Origin: Vibrio sp. MedPE-SWchi
Lineage (GTDB): Bacteria; Pseudomonadota; Gammaproteobacteria; Enterobacterales; Vibrionaceae
Assembly (NCBI GenBank): GCA_001874155.1
Contig: MPDB01000002.1
Location: forward strand, 225,489 to 289,488
Direction: 5' to 3'
Length of the DNA: 64,000 nt
Under the pieces are notes generated by a model. That model did no database searches. It saw only the letters and a list, made by a program, of their open reading frames with translations, and had not been told where the DNA came from. The translations under genes were made by a program, and so were the position numbers. This document shows positions 36,736 to 47,916 of the stretch, piece by piece; positions within the stretch are counted from its first letter, which is position 1, and every line of letters begins with the position of its first letter.

Positions 36736-38289
36736 TTATTCCCACTCGATAGTTGCAGGTGGCTTACCTGAAATATCGTAAACAACACGTGAGATACCAT
36801 CTACTTCATTGATGATGCGGTTAGAAACCTTACCTAGGAAGTCGTACGGTAGGTGTGCCCAGTGAGCAGTCATGAAATCAATTGTTTCAACTGCACGTAG
36901 CGATACAACCCAATCGTACTTACGGCCATCGCCCATTACACCAACAGAGCGCACTGGTAGGAATACCGTGAAGGCTTGAGATACTTTGTGGTAAAGGTCA
37001 GCAGCGTGAAGCTCTTCAATGAAGATAGCATCGGCACGACGCAGTAAATCACAGTACTCTTTCTTCACTTCGCCAAGTACACGAACACCTAGACCAGGCC
37101 CAGGGAATGGATGGCGGTAAAGCATGTTGTATGGAAGGCCAAGCTCTAGACCGATCTTACGAACTTCATCTTTAAACAGCTCACGTAGAGGCTCAACAAG
37201 GCCCATTTCCATATCATCAGGAAGGCCACCAACGTTGTGGTGAGATTTGATTACGTGCGCTTTACCTGTCTTAGATGCAGCAGACTCAATGACGTCTGGG
37301 TAGATAGTACCTTGAGCAAGCCATTTAGCATTCTTCAGTTTCTTAGACTCTTCATCGAAGATGTCTACGAAAACGTGACCGATGATCTTACGCTTAGCTT
37401 CTGGTTCAGCTTCGCCTTCCAGAGCATCAAGGAAACGTTGCTCAGCATCCACTTTGATGATGTTCAGGCCAAACTTGTTGCCGAACATATCCATAACCTG
37501 CTCTGCTTCGTTTAAACGAAGAAGGCCGTTATCTACAAATACACAGGTTAGTTTGTCGCCGATAGCGCGGTGAGCAAGCATCGCCACTACAGATGAATCA
37601 ACACCACCAGAAAGACCAAGGATAACTTCATCATCGCCTACTTGCTCTTTAATACGAGCAACGGCATCTTCAATGATGGATTCAGATGTCCATAGACGCT
37701 CACAACCACATACGTTCAGTACGAAGTTTTCCAGCATTTTCAGGCCGTTTTTCGTGTGCGTTACTTCTGGGTGGAACTGAACGCCGTAGTATTTCTTCTC
37801 TTCATTTGCCATAGCAGCGTATGGGCAAGTGTCAGTCTCAGCGATTTTAGTAAAATCAGCTGGGATCTCGACGACTTTGTCCCCGTGGCTCATCCATACA
37901 TCTTGAGTTGTTTCAAGATCTTGGAATAATGCAGATTCACCTGTCACTTGTACTGCTGCGTAACCAAATTCACGTTCGTTTGAACCGGCTACTTTACCGC
38001 CAAGCTGTTCTGCCATGGTTTGCATGCCGTAGCACACACCAAATACTGGCACACCAGAGTCGAATACATACTGTGGAGCACGTGGAGAGTTTGCTTCGGT
38101 AACACTCTCAGGGCCACCAGAAAGAATGATACCATCCGGGTTAAATTCACGAATGTCAGATTCTTCTACGTCCCAGCTCCAAAGTTCACAGTAAACACCG
38201 ATCTCACGAATACGACGAGCTACTAGCTGTGTGTATTGAGAACCGAAGTCCAGAATTAGAATACGTTGGTCATGAATATTTTTAGTCAT
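36736..38289 (-). CDS. guaA: GMP synthase (glutamine-hydrolysing)
   Basis: Converts XMP to GMP with ATP and glutamine. The 517-residue protein has a class I glutamine amidotransferase domain (GVCYGMQTM with the nucleophile Cys, and the FHPEVTHT His). An ATP pyrophosphatase domain follows ([17 protein letters not shown]-loop), then the dimerisation domain ending [10 protein letters not shown]. Downstream partner of guaB, about 200 bp apart with a hairpin between. Confidence 0.98.
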   Translation of the reverse strand: MTKNIHDQRILILDFGSQYTQLVARRIREIGVYCELWSWDVEESDIREFNPDGIILSGGPESVTEANSPRAPQYVFDSGVPVFGVCYGMQTMAEQLGGKVAGSNEREFGYAAVQVTGESALFQDLETTQDVWMSHGDKVVEIPADFTKIAETDTCPYAAMANEEKKYYGVQFHPEVTHTKNGLKMLENFVLNVCGCERLWTSESIIEDAVARIKEQVGDDEVILGLSGGVDSSVVAMLAHRAIGDKLTCVFVDNGLLRLNEAEQVMDMFGNKFGLNIIKVDAEQRFLDALEGEAEPEAKRKIIGHVFVDIFDEESKKLKNAKWLAQGTIYPDVIESAASKTGKAHVIKSHHNVGGLPDDMEMGLVEPLRELFKDEVRKIGLELGLPYNMLYRHPFPGPGLGVRVLGEVKKEYCDLLRRADAIFIEELHAADLYHKVSQAFTVFLPVRSVGVMGDGRKYDWVVSLRAVETIDFMTAHWAHLPYDFLGKVSNRIINEVDGISRVVYDISGKPPATIEWE

Positions 38290-38438
38290 TGTAAGCAGTC
38301 TTATTGGCTATGAGATCAAACGGAGGCGAGTTTACTCACCTCTGATTAACTCTTCAAGAAATAAAGCAAACGTTTTCGTTGGTTATCTGTAAGGCGATGT
38401 TTTGTGAAAACCACTCTCTAAACAAAACAGGCTTCAGA

Positions 38439-38472
38439 TAAAATAATGTGCCGACTAAATCAGCACATTATT
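38439..38472 (-). terminator. Hairpin between guaB and guaA
   Basis: Ten-bp perfect stem AATAATGTGC / GCACATTATT with a short U-run on the minus strand. In this intercistronic position it could partly terminate guaB mRNA. Confidence 0.65.
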
Positions 38473-38491
38473 CAAACGTTTGGACGTATTA

Positions 38492-39955
38492 TTAACCTAA
38501 ACGGTAGTTAGGCGCTTCTTTCGTGATTTGAACATCGTGCACGTGAGATTCTTTCATGCCCGCACCAGAGATACGAACAAACTCAGCTTTAGTGCGCATG
38601 TCTTCAACAGTTGCAGAACCCGTTAGGCCCATGCTTGAGCGTAGACCGCCCATCTGTTGGTGAACGATCTCTTTTAGACGACCTTTGTATGCGATACGAC
38701 CTTCAATACCTTCTGGAACAAGCTTGTCTGCAGCGTTGTCAGATTGGAAGTAACGGTCAGAAGAACCTTGAGACATAGCGCCAAGAGAACCCATACCACG
38801 GTAAGACTTGTAAGAACGACCGTTGTAAAGAATAACTTCACCTGGTGCTTCTTCAGTTCCCGCGAACATTGAACCAACCATCACACAAGATGCGCCAGCA
38901 ACGATAGCTTTACAGATATCGCCAGAGAAGCGGATACCGCCATCTGCGATTACTGGAATACCGTATTCGTTAGCGACTTCAGCTGCGTCTGCGATTGCTG
39001 TTACTTGAGGAACACCAACACCAGTAACGATACGAGTCGTACAGATTGAACCCGGGCCGATACCTACTTTAACCGCACTAACACCGGCTTCGATAAGAGC
39101 ACGAGCGCCAGCGCCAGTTGCTACGTTACCACCGATGATTTGTAGATCAGGGTATGCAGCACGAGTTTCGCGGATACGATTAAGTACGCCTTCAGAGTGA
39201 CCGTGTGAAGAGTCGATCAGTAGAACGTCTACGCCAGCTTCAACTAGAGCAGCAACGCGCTCTTCGTTACCAGCACCAGCACCAACAGCTGCACCTACAC
39301 GTAGGCTGCCGCGCTCATCTTTACAAGCGTTTGGTTTACGTTCTGCTTTGTGGAAATCTTTTGCAGTGATCATTCCAGTCAGTTGGAAGTCATCATTGAC
39401 AACAAGAACTTTTTCAACACGCGCTTCGTGCATTTTTTCTTGAACTTCTTCACGAGTTGCCCCTTCTTTAACAGAAGCAAGGCGAGCTTTCGGTGTCATT
39501 ACTACATCAACTTTCTTAGAAAGGTCTGTCACAAAGCGAACGTCACGGCCGGTAATAATACCAACCAATTCGTTTGTTTCAGTAATAACAGGGAAGCCAG
39601 CAAAACCGTGCTTTTCAGTCAAAGCAACAACATCGGCGATTGTCGCGTCAGGACTTACAGTTACTGGGTGAGAAACAACGCCAGCCTCGTAAATTTTAAC
39701 CTGGCGAACCATTTCAGCTTGTTGCTCAATAGACATGTTCTTATGGATGAAGCCGATACCGCCTTCTTGTGCCAGTGCGATCGCTAAGCGAGCTTCTGTC
39801 ACAGTATCCATAGATGCAGAGATCATTGGGATGTTTAGGGATATATTCTTCGTCAGCTGAGTGCGAAGATCAGCTGTGTTTGGGAGAACGGTGGAGTGTG
39901 CTGGCACTAGCAGTACGTCGTCGAATGTCAGCGCTTCTTTGGCAATTCTTAGCAT
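38492..39955 (-). CDS. guaB: IMP dehydrogenase
   Basis: Oxidises IMP to XMP, the first committed step of GMP synthesis. The 487-residue protein has the TIM-barrel start [11 protein letters not shown], two CBS domains (about 95-205), the catalytic-Cys loop [12 protein letters not shown], and the mobile flap ending in the C-terminal LG. ATG at 39955 ([11 protein letters not shown]) is standard; a TTG two codons upstream is not needed. A PurR-like box lies about 130 bp upstream. Confidence 0.98.
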   Translation of the reverse strand: MLRIAKEALTFDDVLLVPAHSTVLPNTADLRTQLTKNISLNIPMISASMDTVTEARLAIALAQEGGIGFIHKNMSIEQQAEMVRQVKIYEAGVVSHPVTVSPDATIADVVALTEKHGFAGFPVITETNELVGIITGRDVRFVTDLSKKVDVVMTPKARLASVKEGATREEVQEKMHEARVEKVLVVNDDFQLTGMITAKDFHKAERKPNACKDERGSLRVGAAVGAGAGNEERVAALVEAGVDVLLIDSSHGHSEGVLNRIRETRAAYPDLQIIGGNVATGAGARALIEAGVSAVKVGIGPGSICTTRIVTGVGVPQVTAIADAAEVANEYGIPVIADGGIRFSGDICKAIVAGASCVMVGSMFAGTEEAPGEVILYNGRSYKSYRGMGSLGAMSQGSSDRYFQSDNAADKLVPEGIEGRIAYKGRLKEIVHQQMGGLRSSMGLTGSATVEDMRTKAEFVRISGAGMKESHVHDVQITKEAPNYRLG

Positions 39956-40084
39956 TTGCAATATCTCACAATAATAGGAGTAAAAAGAAACAATCCAATC
40001 TCATCGTTTCGCCTAATGAGGGCAGCCAATTAAGGAAAATCAAACTGCATTTGGATTAGATATTGCGGACGGATTATACGGCTA

Positions 40085-40100
40085 ACGAAATCGCTTGGCT
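40085..40100. promoter_or_regulatory. Weak PurR-like box upstream of guaB
   Basis: ACGAAATCGCTTGGCT matches ACGCAAACGTTTGCGT at 11 of 16 positions with the central CG kept. guaBA is a PurR target in enterics, so it is listed, but the match is weak. Confidence 0.35.
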
Positions 40101-40224
40101 ACACATTTTTGTATTTTTAATTTGCATTTACCCCCTTGCTATGTATTATATTGCCGCTATCTTCCATACTCACGCCCTGTGAGATTCCAAGAAAGACCTT
40201 CCTTCAAGGAAAGATAGTGCTTCT

Positions 40225-41547
40225 ATGACTAATCCAAACATCTTTACTGTTTCTCGTCTCAACTCAGAGGTTCGTCTCCTATTAGAAAACGAAATGGGAA
40301 TAGTCTGGCTCGTTGGTGAAATCTCAAACTTCTCTGCACCTGTATCTGGTCACTGGTACCTCACGCTGAAAGATTCTCGCGCCCAAGTTAAATGCGCGAT
40401 GTTCAAAGGCAACAATCGCCGAGTCACATTTAAACCAAAGAATGGTCAACAGGTTTTAGTTAAAGCCCGTCTTTCTTTGTATGAACCGCGTGGCGATTAC
40501 CAACTCATCATTGATAGCATGCAACCCGAAGGAGATGGTCAGCTTCAACAGCAGTTCGACGAGCTTAAGATGAAGCTTGCAGCCGAAGGGTTATTTGCTC
40601 AAACCAACAAGTCTACACTGCCTGAGAATCCAAAATGCGTCGGTGTCATCACTTCTCAAACGGGTGCCGCGCTGTTCGATATTCTTGATGTGCTGAAAAG
40701 ACGCGATCCTAGTTTACCTGTCGTCGTTTACCCGACAGTGGTTCAAGGACAAGACGCTGCCATTCAAATAGCACAAGCGATTGGACGCGCGAATAGCCGA
40801 CAAGAGTGTGATGTATTGATTGTTGGCCGAGGCGGAGGTTCGTTAGAAGATCTGTGGTGTTTTAACAATGAGATCGTCGCTCGTACGATAGCCGCTAGCC
40901 AAATCCCAATTATAAGCGCTGTTGGGCATGAAATTGATGTCACTATCGCGGACTTTGTCGCAGATATGCGGGCGCCAACACCATCGGCCGCTGCAGAGCT
41001 GGTAAGTAGAGATAACAGCCATAAGGCACAATCGTTTGTCGCTAAGAAACGAAACCTTTTGAATGCTATGCGACACTATATGTCAGATCAGCAAGCACAT
41101 ATCGCTCAGCTAATGCATCGCTTGGATAGGCGTCACCCTAACGTACAGTTGCAGCAACAAAGTCAACAGATGGATCAACTTGAAGTTCGATTACATCATG
41201 CGACTAAGCAGATATTGCATCGCAATCAGATTGCTTTGAATCATTTAGAGCACAAACTGCAATTACAATCTCCAACTATTCGATTAAATCAGCAAACCGC
41301 ACATCTTGCACAATCAGAAAGAAAGTTAGTTGATGCGATGCAAAGGCAACTACTCAACACTCGCCATAAATTTAGTCTAATGGCAGAAAAACTCGAAACA
41401 GTGAGTCCACTCGCGACTTTATCTCGTGGCTACTCAATTACTCAAAACGAGAGTGGTTCAGTCGTGACAAGAAAAGATCAATTGAAAACAGGTGACCAGT
41501 TGATCACCCGTTTATCTGATGGCGACGTCCATTCAACAGTAAACTAG
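40225..41547 (+). CDS. xseA: Exodeoxyribonuclease VII large subunit
   Basis: Catalytic subunit of ExoVII, which digests single-stranded DNA from both ends. The 440-residue protein has an N-terminal OB fold ([20 protein letters not shown]), the catalytic domain with [16 protein letters not shown] and [15 protein letters not shown], and long coiled coils. It ends with LSRGYSIT. Divergent from guaB, the usual order. Confidence 0.97.
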   Translation: MTNPNIFTVSRLNSEVRLLLENEMGIVWLVGEISNFSAPVSGHWYLTLKDSRAQVKCAMFKGNNRRVTFKPKNGQQVLVKARLSLYEPRGDYQLIIDSMQPEGDGQLQQQFDELKMKLAAEGLFAQTNKSTLPENPKCVGVITSQTGAALFDILDVLKRRDPSLPVVVYPTVVQGQDAAIQIAQAIGRANSRQECDVLIVGRGGGSLEDLWCFNNEIVARTIAASQIPIISAVGHEIDVTIADFVADMRAPTPSAAAELVSRDNSHKAQSFVAKKRNLLNAMRHYMSDQQAHIAQLMHRLDRRHPNVQLQQQSQQMDQLEVRLHHATKQILHRNQIALNHLEHKLQLQSPTIRLNQQTAHLAQSERKLVDAMQRQLLNTRHKFSLMAEKLETVSPLATLSRGYSITQNESGSVVTRKDQLKTGDQLITRLSDGDVHSTVN

Positions 41548-41576
41548 CGCAAACCACGCTTTCTGCTTATAGCTGC

Positions 41577-41819
41577 TCATGCACTGTTGGCTTCAAATAT
41601 AATCTTGACTCTAGATTTCGATTTTAGCTCATTGCACGAGTTACAGAAGTAACTCGCTGAGCCACATGCCTGAAGCTTCTCTAACAACGCTGTACAATCT
41701 GGGCAATACGCCTGTTTAGCGTAGCTCACTTCACATGAAGAGCAGCTGTACTCACCATTCCATTCCAACGGTTGTTCGCACTTTGGGCAACGGTTGTTAT
41801 CCATATCTTCTGTACTCAT
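41577..41819 (-). CDS. Small zinc-ribbon protein (YfgJ-like)
   Basis: An 80-residue protein with three or four Cys pairs: CPKC, CSSC, CPDC and CNSC, plus a Cys in ACGSASYF. It resembles E. coli YfgJ, also near xseA and der. I chose ATG at 41819; ATG at 41804 is an alternative closer to the E. coli length. Function unknown. In V. cholerae the homologous gene flanks the crtS locus. Confidence 0.82.
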   Translation of the reverse strand: MSTEDMDNNRCPKCEQPLEWNGEYSCSSCEVSYAKQAYCPDCTALLEKLQACGSASYFCNSCNELKSKSRVKIIFEANSA

Positions 41820-41837
41820 CTTCAAAATAATCGGCAA

Positions 41838-42111
41838 TATCTAAGGGAAGTTAGCCCTTTCAGCTCATTTCCTATGATGCCAATAATAGATCACCATTCC
41901 GACAAAGATCTTGATCCTTTGCATAAAAGATCCTTTAATGATCTAACGCTTTATCCAACTTGATCAGCGATCTCCCCGTAAAAGAATATTTATATCACCA
42001 CACACCGAAAGCATAAGTTACATGTGCTGCATTTGGATTTTAATCGATATAAAAAACCATAAGGGTTATTTACTTAAAGAATTAACAGATATTAATAAAA
42101 GCACAGTACTT
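41838..42111. promoter_or_regulatory. Candidate crtS (chromosome 2 replication-triggering site)
   Basis: A 274-bp gene-free gap between the zinc-ribbon gene and the AlaX-like gene. In V. cholerae crtS lies in the VC0764-VC0765 gap, in the same neighbourhood (der, AlaX-like, zinc ribbon, xseA). The gap here carries seven GATC sites within 84 bp (41889-41972), far above chance, and TTGATCAGCGAT (41961-41972) fits the RctB 12-mer ATGATCANNNNT with one mismatch. Duplication of this site by the chromosome 1 fork would license initiation at ori2. Position is the strongest evidence. The exact borders are not known. Confidence 0.72.
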
Positions 42112-42990
42112 CTAGTTAACCTTATTTACATCCGTTTGCATTTCAATATTCTGTTCATCTAACTGAACGAGCTTAACTCTAATACTCTGAAATTCACTCA
42201 AGGAATTCACATGTGTACCGCCACAAGGGATTGTCGCCACCTCCCCTTCACCTAAGTCACATGACCAGTATCGAGAGCTTGTTAAATACTCTCCGTCGCA
42301 TTTCATCGAGACGACCGATTCTCTGCTTAACCACTGCGCTATTTGTTCATTAACACGCTCAGCGATTAGATCTAGGTCTTCCAATACCAGCGCACTGTTT
42401 AGGCCACGCTTACGTAATGTTTTACCAAACCGGTAAACATCATGGCACGTATCTTCAGTCACAAAACTCGTGACTTGAGCATAGCTATTAAAATCATAGT
42501 TACCATGAGGGTCTTTTCTATCGGCATCTTTGCGCCAGTATGATTTGGACAACACTTTGTTGAGCGCCAAATACGCCAGGTGGCCACTGCTATGTCCTCG
42601 ACTCAAGGCCTGTTGATAGCGCTTATCAACCTTAAACCGAACTTGCTCGCCAGTAGTTAGCTCTGTGTTGAAGTCATCAATGCAATGCACAACGACGAAC
42701 GCCCAGCCCTCGGCATCTCGTTTTACGGGGATATCTTTATCAACATAGAGTGTATTGGTTGCGAGCTCTACAGCCCCAACTAGGCAATGTGAAACGCTGT
42801 AGGATTGGCCTAAAACTTCAATTTTCCCTTTATCTGCAGGATGATCGGGCCAAATGTGGCTAACTGGGTGAAATGGTGTTTCTTCAGCCACCACGTATGT
42901 CTGATTATTCTTTTTTTCGCTCAACAGAACAATTGAGTCTAATTGCCATATTTGGTGGCAGAACTTAGTTATTGTTGGAGTAACAGTCAT
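42112..42990 (-). CDS. AlaX-like alanyl-tRNA editing protein
   Basis: A 292-residue homologue of the AlaRS editing domain, which hydrolyses Ser- or Gly-tRNA-Ala. The zinc ligands are present: HSSGH (H133, H137) and CGGTH (C256, H260). ATG at 42990 is preferred; the upstream start at 43035 would overlap the der terminator. The N-terminal part (about 1-100) corresponds to the beta-barrel domain of AlaX-M/L types. Substrate preference cannot be read. Confidence 0.85.
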   Translation of the reverse strand: MTVTPTITKFCHQIWQLDSIVLLSEKKNNQTYVVAEETPFHPVSHIWPDHPADKGKIEVLGQSYSVSHCLVGAVELATNTLYVDKDIPVKRDAEGWAFVVVHCIDDFNTELTTGEQVRFKVDKRYQQALSRGHSSGHLAYLALNKVLSKSYWRKDADRKDPHGNYDFNSYAQVTSFVTEDTCHDVYRFGKTLRKRGLNSALVLEDLDLIAERVNEQIAQWLSRESVVSMKCDGEYLTSSRYWSCDLGEGEVATIPCGGTHVNSLSEFQSIRVKLVQLDEQNIEMQTDVNKVN

Positions 42991-43017
42991 AGGTATTGTT
43001 GTATAGAAATGATGAGA

Positions 43018-43046
43018 TAAAAAAAGCCCAAGCATTAAGCTTGGGC
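43018..43046 (-). terminator. Terminator of der
   Basis: Stem AAGCCCAAGC / GCTTGGGC with a short loop, followed on the minus strand by a seven-base U-run. Seven bp after the der stop. Confidence 0.92.
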
Positions 43047-43052
43047 ACTGGA

Positions 43053-44537
43053 TTACTTGTTACGACCTTTAACCATGGTCATTAAGCGCTTACGTTTACG
43101 CTCTTGTGAGATTGTCATTTTATTGCTCTTGCCCTCAAACGGGTTCTCACTGTTTTGGAACTGGATACGAATTGGTGTACCCATTATTTCCAATGACTTA
43201 CGGTAGTAGTTCATCAGGTAACGCTTGTAAGAAGCAGGTAGCTCTCTCACTTGGTTTCCGTGTATCACGATGATTGGTGGATTGTACCCACCCGCGTGCG
43301 CGTATTTCATTTTAACGCGTCGGCCACGAACCATAGGTGGTTGGTGATCATCTGACGCCATCTTCATGATTCGAGTCAATACAGAAGTACCAACACGAGT
43401 CGTTGCCGATTTGTATGCCTCTTCTACTGATTCAAACAGGTGACCAACACCAGTACCATGCAATGCCGAGATAAAGTGAATACGAGCAAAATCAACAAAA
43501 CCCAATCGACGATCAAGCTCTTTCTTAACGAACTCTTTTACTTCACTGTCCAAGCCATCCCATTTGTTGACGGCGATGACAACCGAGCGACCAGCATTCA
43601 ATGCAAAGCCAAGTAAGCTAAGGTCTTGCTCAGAGATGTTTTCACGCGCATCGATCATTAATAAAATGACGTTTGCATCTTCAATCGCTTTAAGAGTCTT
43701 AACTACTGAGAATTTCTCAACAGTCTCACTGATGTTTTTACGACGACGAACACCTGCGGTATCGATCAACACATACTCGCGCTCATCGCGTTGCATTGGA
43801 ATGTAGATCGAGTCACGTGTTGTTCCTGGCATGTCATAAACAACCACGCGCTCTTCACCAAGAATACGGTTTGTTAGTGTTGACTTACCAACATTTGGAC
43901 GACCGATAATCGCAAGTTTAATCGGCTGATCCTGTAAACGCTTGTACTCTGCTTCCGCTTCTTCTTCAGTCAGGTCTAGCTGATCTTCTTCTGCATCTTC
44001 AAAATCAGTCAGGTCGTTCACTTCACCATTTTCAGCCTTTAGAGCCTCAGCAAATGGGTTTAACGCAAACTCAATCAGAGCAGTCACACCACGGCCATGA
44101 GCAGCGGCAATTTGGTACATATCGTCAACACCAAGCTTCCAGAAGTCGGCACACGCTGCATCTGCATCAATACCATCGATTTTGTTTACGACGAGCATGG
44201 ATGGCTTTTCAATTTGACGTAGGTGCTTAGCAATCGCTTCATCAGACGGTGTCAGTCCAGCACGGCCATCCACCATAAACAAGACAACATCAGCTTCATC
44301 AATCGCAGCCAACGATTGTTCTGCCATCTTGGTTTCTACGCCTTCTTCAGTGCCATCAATACCACCAGTATCGATCACAATGAATTCATGCTCTTCCATT
44401 TTAGCGTGTCCGTATTTGCGGTCACGAGTTAAACCTGGAAAGTCAGCAACCAATGCGTCACGCGTACGAGTCAGTCGGTTAAACAATGTAGACTTCCCTA
44501 CATTAGGACGCCCGACAAGAGCAACAACTGGTACCAT
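43053..44537 (-). CDS. der: Ribosome assembly GTPase Der (EngA)
   Basis: Essential double GTPase for 50S maturation. The 494-residue protein has two G domains in tandem, each with GRPNVGKST (about residues 8 and 208) and DT(G/A)G motifs. An acidic linker follows G1 (about 160-200), and a C-terminal KH-like domain ends [12 protein letters not shown]. Last gene of the conserved rodZ-ispG-hisS-yfgM-bamB-der row. Confidence 0.98.
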   Translation of the reverse strand: MVPVVALVGRPNVGKSTLFNRLTRTRDALVADFPGLTRDRKYGHAKMEEHEFIVIDTGGIDGTEEGVETKMAEQSLAAIDEADVVLFMVDGRAGLTPSDEAIAKHLRQIEKPSMLVVNKIDGIDADAACADFWKLGVDDMYQIAAAHGRGVTALIEFALNPFAEALKAENGEVNDLTDFEDAEEDQLDLTEEEAEAEYKRLQDQPIKLAIIGRPNVGKSTLTNRILGEERVVVYDMPGTTRDSIYIPMQRDEREYVLIDTAGVRRRKNISETVEKFSVVKTLKAIEDANVILLMIDARENISEQDLSLLGFALNAGRSVVIAVNKWDGLDSEVKEFVKKELDRRLGFVDFARIHFISALHGTGVGHLFESVEEAYKSATTRVGTSVLTRIMKMASDDHQPPMVRGRRVKMKYAHAGGYNPPIIVIHGNQVRELPASYKRYLMNYYRKSLEIMGTPIRIQFQNSENPFEGKSNKMTISQERKRKRLMTMVKGRNK

Positions 44538-44567
44538 AATTAACCTCTACAATATGTTCTCTATGTA

Positions 44568-44648
44568 GTTATAGGTAACGGATTGCCAAACGTCTAAATC
44601 GGCATGATAAATAGCTTCATTAGAGAATGAAATACGGTTACCTATAAC
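44568..44648. repeat. 12-bp inverted repeat around a 57-bp core between bamB and der
   Basis: GTTATAGGTAAC at 44568-44579 and its exact reverse complement at 44637-44648; three of the next four outer positions also match. The element is about 81-90 bp, noncoding, and contains an inner small hairpin (TTCATT/AATGAA). Could be a MITE-like remnant or an RNA stem. Confidence 0.6.
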
Positions 44649-44669
44649 CACATTATTTAATTCTTTTCA

Positions 44670-44705
44670 ATAAAACGGCCCCTAGCTGTTACCAGCGAGG
44701 AGCCG
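44670..44705 (-). terminator. Terminator of bamB
   Basis: Stem CGGC-CCTaGCTG / CAGCgAGG-GCCG (imperfect, GC-rich) with UUUUA following on the minus strand, 20 bp after the bamB stop. Confidence 0.75.
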
Positions 44706-44726
44706 AATGTGAATTATATCACGATA

Positions 44727-45887
44727 TTATTTATTGATCGTCAGTTTCTTTACATCGCCATTGCGAGTAATGATCACATAACCATCTGGAGTGACGGTTG
44801 GCCCAACAGCAAAGCCACTGTCGTGAACCATTTGTTGAGCAACAAACTCACCGCTTGTGCGGTCTAACCAATGTAAATACCCTTCGCTGTCACCCACGAC
44901 AACACGGTTATTCACTAATACCGGAGCACTTAGCTGACGGTATTCAAGTTTGTCATTACTCCAAAGCTCGGTGCCACTGCGTGCATCAACCGCAACCAAA
45001 TGATCTTTATCCGTTACCAAATACAGACGACTGCCATCGGTTGCCATATCCGTTGCAGAAGAATAAGTACGCTTCCACATAGGACGGCCAGATTGGAGGT
45101 CAATGCTGGTTAGCTGTCCATTGATGCCAACCGTGTACAAAGTACTGCCAATGATAATTGGAGAGGCATCGACATCAACCAAACGGTCGATTTCTGTCGA
45201 ACCTTGAGGTGTTCCAATAGGTTGTTGCCAAATTAGCTGACCGCTATTCAATATAGCGGCTGCTAAACGGCCGTTTGCCGTTCCCCAAAAAACACCGCCA
45301 GATACAGTTACTGGCGTGCTGTCACCACGTAGCGTTAAGTTAGGCACATCACTACTGATCGCCCATTTCTGCGTACCCGTCACTTGATCAAGGGCTGCTA
45401 ATACACCACGACTCGTATTGACAACAATCATGTTATCAACCGCTACTGGGGAAGCAAGCACCTCGCCATCGACCTCTACACGCCAAGCCAGTTCACCTGT
45501 CCCTTCGTCTAGAGCAATAACCTGACCGTTCTCGCTGCCGATATAGATTTTTCCATACGATGCCGCAATACCACCAGAAAGACGTGCAGACACATCCTCT
45601 TCTAGGTCTGATTCCCAAAGCATCTTGCCCGTTTCAGGATCAAGGGCTTTTACTAAGCCATCACGGCTAGCAATAAAAACTTTACCATATGCATACTCAG
45701 GAGAAAGCTTAGAGAAGAAATGGCCTACACCATCGCCAATCGAAGAACTCCACTGCTGGCTTGGAGTGAACTCACTGTCCACCACAGGCACGGGTGCCAT
45801 GATGATCGTGTCTTCTTCGCTTGCACACCCTATCAACGTTCCGATAGCGATCGTCGAAACCAATAGCCGGCTCAATAGTTTATTCAT
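44727..45887 (-). CDS. bamB: Outer membrane assembly lipoprotein BamB
   Basis: BAM complex lipoprotein that helps deliver outer-membrane proteins. The 386-residue protein has a lipoprotein signal with lipobox LIGC, then an eight-bladed PQQ-like beta propeller with repeated ALDxxTGxxxW blades (for example ALDPETGKMLWE, ALDEGTGELAWR). ATG at 45887 with AAGGG 9 nt upstream is preferred to the TTG two codons before. Short gap from yfgM suggests an operon. Confidence 0.97.
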   Translation of the reverse strand: MNKLLSRLLVSTIAIGTLIGCASEEDTIIMAPVPVVDSEFTPSQQWSSSIGDGVGHFFSKLSPEYAYGKVFIASRDGLVKALDPETGKMLWESDLEEDVSARLSGGIAASYGKIYIGSENGQVIALDEGTGELAWRVEVDGEVLASPVAVDNMIVVNTSRGVLAALDQVTGTQKWAISSDVPNLTLRGDSTPVTVSGGVFWGTANGRLAAAILNSGQLIWQQPIGTPQGSTEIDRLVDVDASPIIIGSTLYTVGINGQLTSIDLQSGRPMWKRTYSSATDMATDGSRLYLVTDKDHLVAVDARSGTELWSNDKLEYRQLSAPVLVNNRVVVGDSEGYLHWLDRTSGEFVAQQMVHDSGFAVGPTVTPDGYVIITRNGDVKKLTINK

Positions 45888-45898
45888 CAACAAAGCCC

Positions 45899-46513
45899 TT
45901 ACTTGGCTAGATCATCAAGCTTTAGTTGCAGTGTTTGGCTAGCATCAGGGGCTTGTTGAGCTTCTGTATAAGCTGCATATGCCGCATCTGTATTGCCTTG
46001 TCGTAGTTCAATGTCACCACGCAGTTCAGCAATTCGGCCAGACCAATTAACATCTGTAATATTAGTCAGTTCAGCAAGTGCACCACTATAGTTTTCTTGT
46101 TCAGCTTGAATTCGTGCAACACGATAAGTAATAACGGCTTTTAGAGCGTCATCTTTGGTGTTTGCTTTGGCCCACTCTAACTGAGCAAGTGCCTCGTCAA
46201 GCTGACTTGCTTCTACTTGAACTTTGGCTAATTGCAATGCAGCAAGTACTGAGTACTCAGACTTTCCGTTGGCATCAATAAAGCTTTGAACTTGCTCAAC
46301 ACCGGCTTCTCTTTGCGTTAGCAAGGTCGTCATAACCTGAGTATAAGCTTCTGATGCTTGCTCTTTTGCTTCTAAGGCAGAATCTTGATAATAGCGCCAA
46401 CCAAACAGACCACCAAGGCCAACAACTGCACCTAAAATGACGGCTTTGCCGTTCTCCTTCCACCACTCTTTAATGGCTTCAACTTGTTGTTCTTCACTAT
46501 CGTAGACTTCCAC
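45899..46513 (-). CDS. yfgM: YfgM family ancillary SecYEG translocon protein
   Basis: A 204-residue inner-membrane protein. The cytoplasmic N-terminus (VEVYDSEEQQVEAIKEWW) and one transmembrane helix (about 23-40) precede a periplasmic TPR-like domain. It links SecYEG to periplasmic chaperones. The frame opens at a TTG, but GTG at 46513 has AGGA 7 nt upstream and aligns with the start of E. coli YfgM (MEIYENEN...). Eleven bp before bamB. Confidence 0.9.
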   Translation of the reverse strand: MEVYDSEEQQVEAIKEWWKENGKAVILGAVVGLGGLFGWRYYQDSALEAKEQASEAYTQVMTTLLTQREAGVEQVQSFIDANGKSEYSVLAALQLAKVQVEASQLDEALAQLEWAKANTKDDALKAVITYRVARIQAEQENYSGALAELTNITDVNWSGRIAELRGDIELRQGNTDAAYAAYTEAQQAPDASQTLQLKLDDLAK

Positions 46514-46606
46514 TTCTTGTCCTTCTTTATTCAATTAGCGATGCTCTATAAGCATCGCTTTAAATCAATACATATCGAGATCTAACTCAGTAAACCTGAT
46601 CTATGC

Positions 46607-47875
46607 CTAAATTAGCTCTGCCAGCTTGTTTGAAACGTCAGCTTGAGCATAAGTATCTTGTGTGCCTGCAACTAGGTCCTTCAATACAACCGTGTTATCG
46701 GCAACCTCGTTTTCGCCTAGCACAAGAGCGATAGCCGCCCCAACTTTATCAGCTCGTTTAAACTGCTTCTTAAAGTTGCCGCCACCAAAGTGATTCATAA
46801 TGCGAATGCCAGAAACTTGCTCACGAAGTTGCTCGGCCAATTTCATGCCCGCCATCGTCGTTCCTTCACCCGCCGTCACCATATAAACATCGACACTGCG
46901 GCGAACTTCGGTTAGCTCTAGGGTTTCCATCATAAGCACGAGACGCTCTAGGCCCATTGCAAAACCAACCGCAGGGGTTGCTTTTCCACCAAGCTGCTCT
47001 ACTAATCCGTCATAGCGACCACCACCACAGACCGTGCCTTGAGCACCTAAGCTTTCAGTGATCCACTCGAATACCGTGCGATTATAATAATCCAGGCCAC
47101 GAACCAGACGCTCGTTAACTGTGTATTCGATACCTGCGGCATCCAGAAGTTCACACAAACCTTTAAAATGTTGCGTTGACTCATCATCTAGATAATCAGA
47201 CAGTCGCGGCGCGTCACCCAAAATAGCTTGAACATCAGGATTCTTTGTATCCAATACACGCAGCGGGTTAGTGTGCATACGGCGCTTACAATCTTCATCT
47301 AAAACATCTTGATACTTTTCTAGATATTCTATTAATGCCGTGCGGTAGCTAGCGCGCGCTTCCAAAGAGCCAATGGAATTAAGTTCTAAGCGAACGTGCT
47401 TATCGATGCCAAGTTCACGCCATAGACGTGCTGTCATCATGATTAGCTCAGCATCAACATCAGGTCCATCTAGGCCGAAAACTTCCACACCACACTGGTG
47501 GAATTGACGATAGCGACCTTTTTGAGGGCGCTCATGGCGGAACATAGGTCCCATGTACCAAAGACGTTGTTCTTGATTGTATAGCAGACCATTCTCGATT
47601 CCCGCACGTACACAACCTGCCGTTCCCTCAGGACGCAATGTTAAGCTATCGCCATTACGGTCTTCAAACGTGTACATTTCTTTTTCAACGACATCGGTTA
47701 CTTCACCGATCGCACGGCTAAACAGATGTGTCGACTCAACAATCGGCATACGCACTTCATTGTATCCATATGCGCTAACCACGGATTTAACCGCACCTTC
47801 GACTTTCTGCCAAAGTGGAGATTGAGTTGGGAGACAATCGTTCATGCCTCGAATTGCTTGAATATGTTTTGCCAC
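46607..47875 (-). CDS. hisS: Histidyl-tRNA synthetase
   Basis: Charges tRNA-His. The 422-residue class II synthetase has motif 2 ([16 protein letters not shown]), the histidine-A loop ([12 protein letters not shown]) and motif 3 ([11 protein letters not shown]). The C-terminal anticodon-binding domain starts about residue 325. Length matches the bacterial family (424). Confidence 0.98.
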   Translation of the reverse strand: MAKHIQAIRGMNDCLPTQSPLWQKVEGAVKSVVSAYGYNEVRMPIVESTHLFSRAIGEVTDVVEKEMYTFEDRNGDSLTLRPEGTAGCVRAGIENGLLYNQEQRLWYMGPMFRHERPQKGRYRQFHQCGVEVFGLDGPDVDAELIMMTARLWRELGIDKHVRLELNSIGSLEARASYRTALIEYLEKYQDVLDEDCKRRMHTNPLRVLDTKNPDVQAILGDAPRLSDYLDDESTQHFKGLCELLDAAGIEYTVNERLVRGLDYYNRTVFEWITESLGAQGTVCGGGRYDGLVEQLGGKATPAVGFAMGLERLVLMMETLELTEVRRSVDVYMVTAGEGTTMAGMKLAEQLREQVSGIRIMNHFGGGNFKKQFKRADKVGAAIALVLGENEVADNTVVLKDLVAGTQDTYAQADVSNKLAELI

Positions 47876-47916
47876 AATACTTACCGTAAATTAATGAGTT
47901 TCGATTTGATGTTCTA

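Noticed and set aside
42991..43035. Longer N-terminus for the AlaX-like protein
   Set aside because: The extra codons coincide with the der terminator hairpin, so they are unlikely to be translated.
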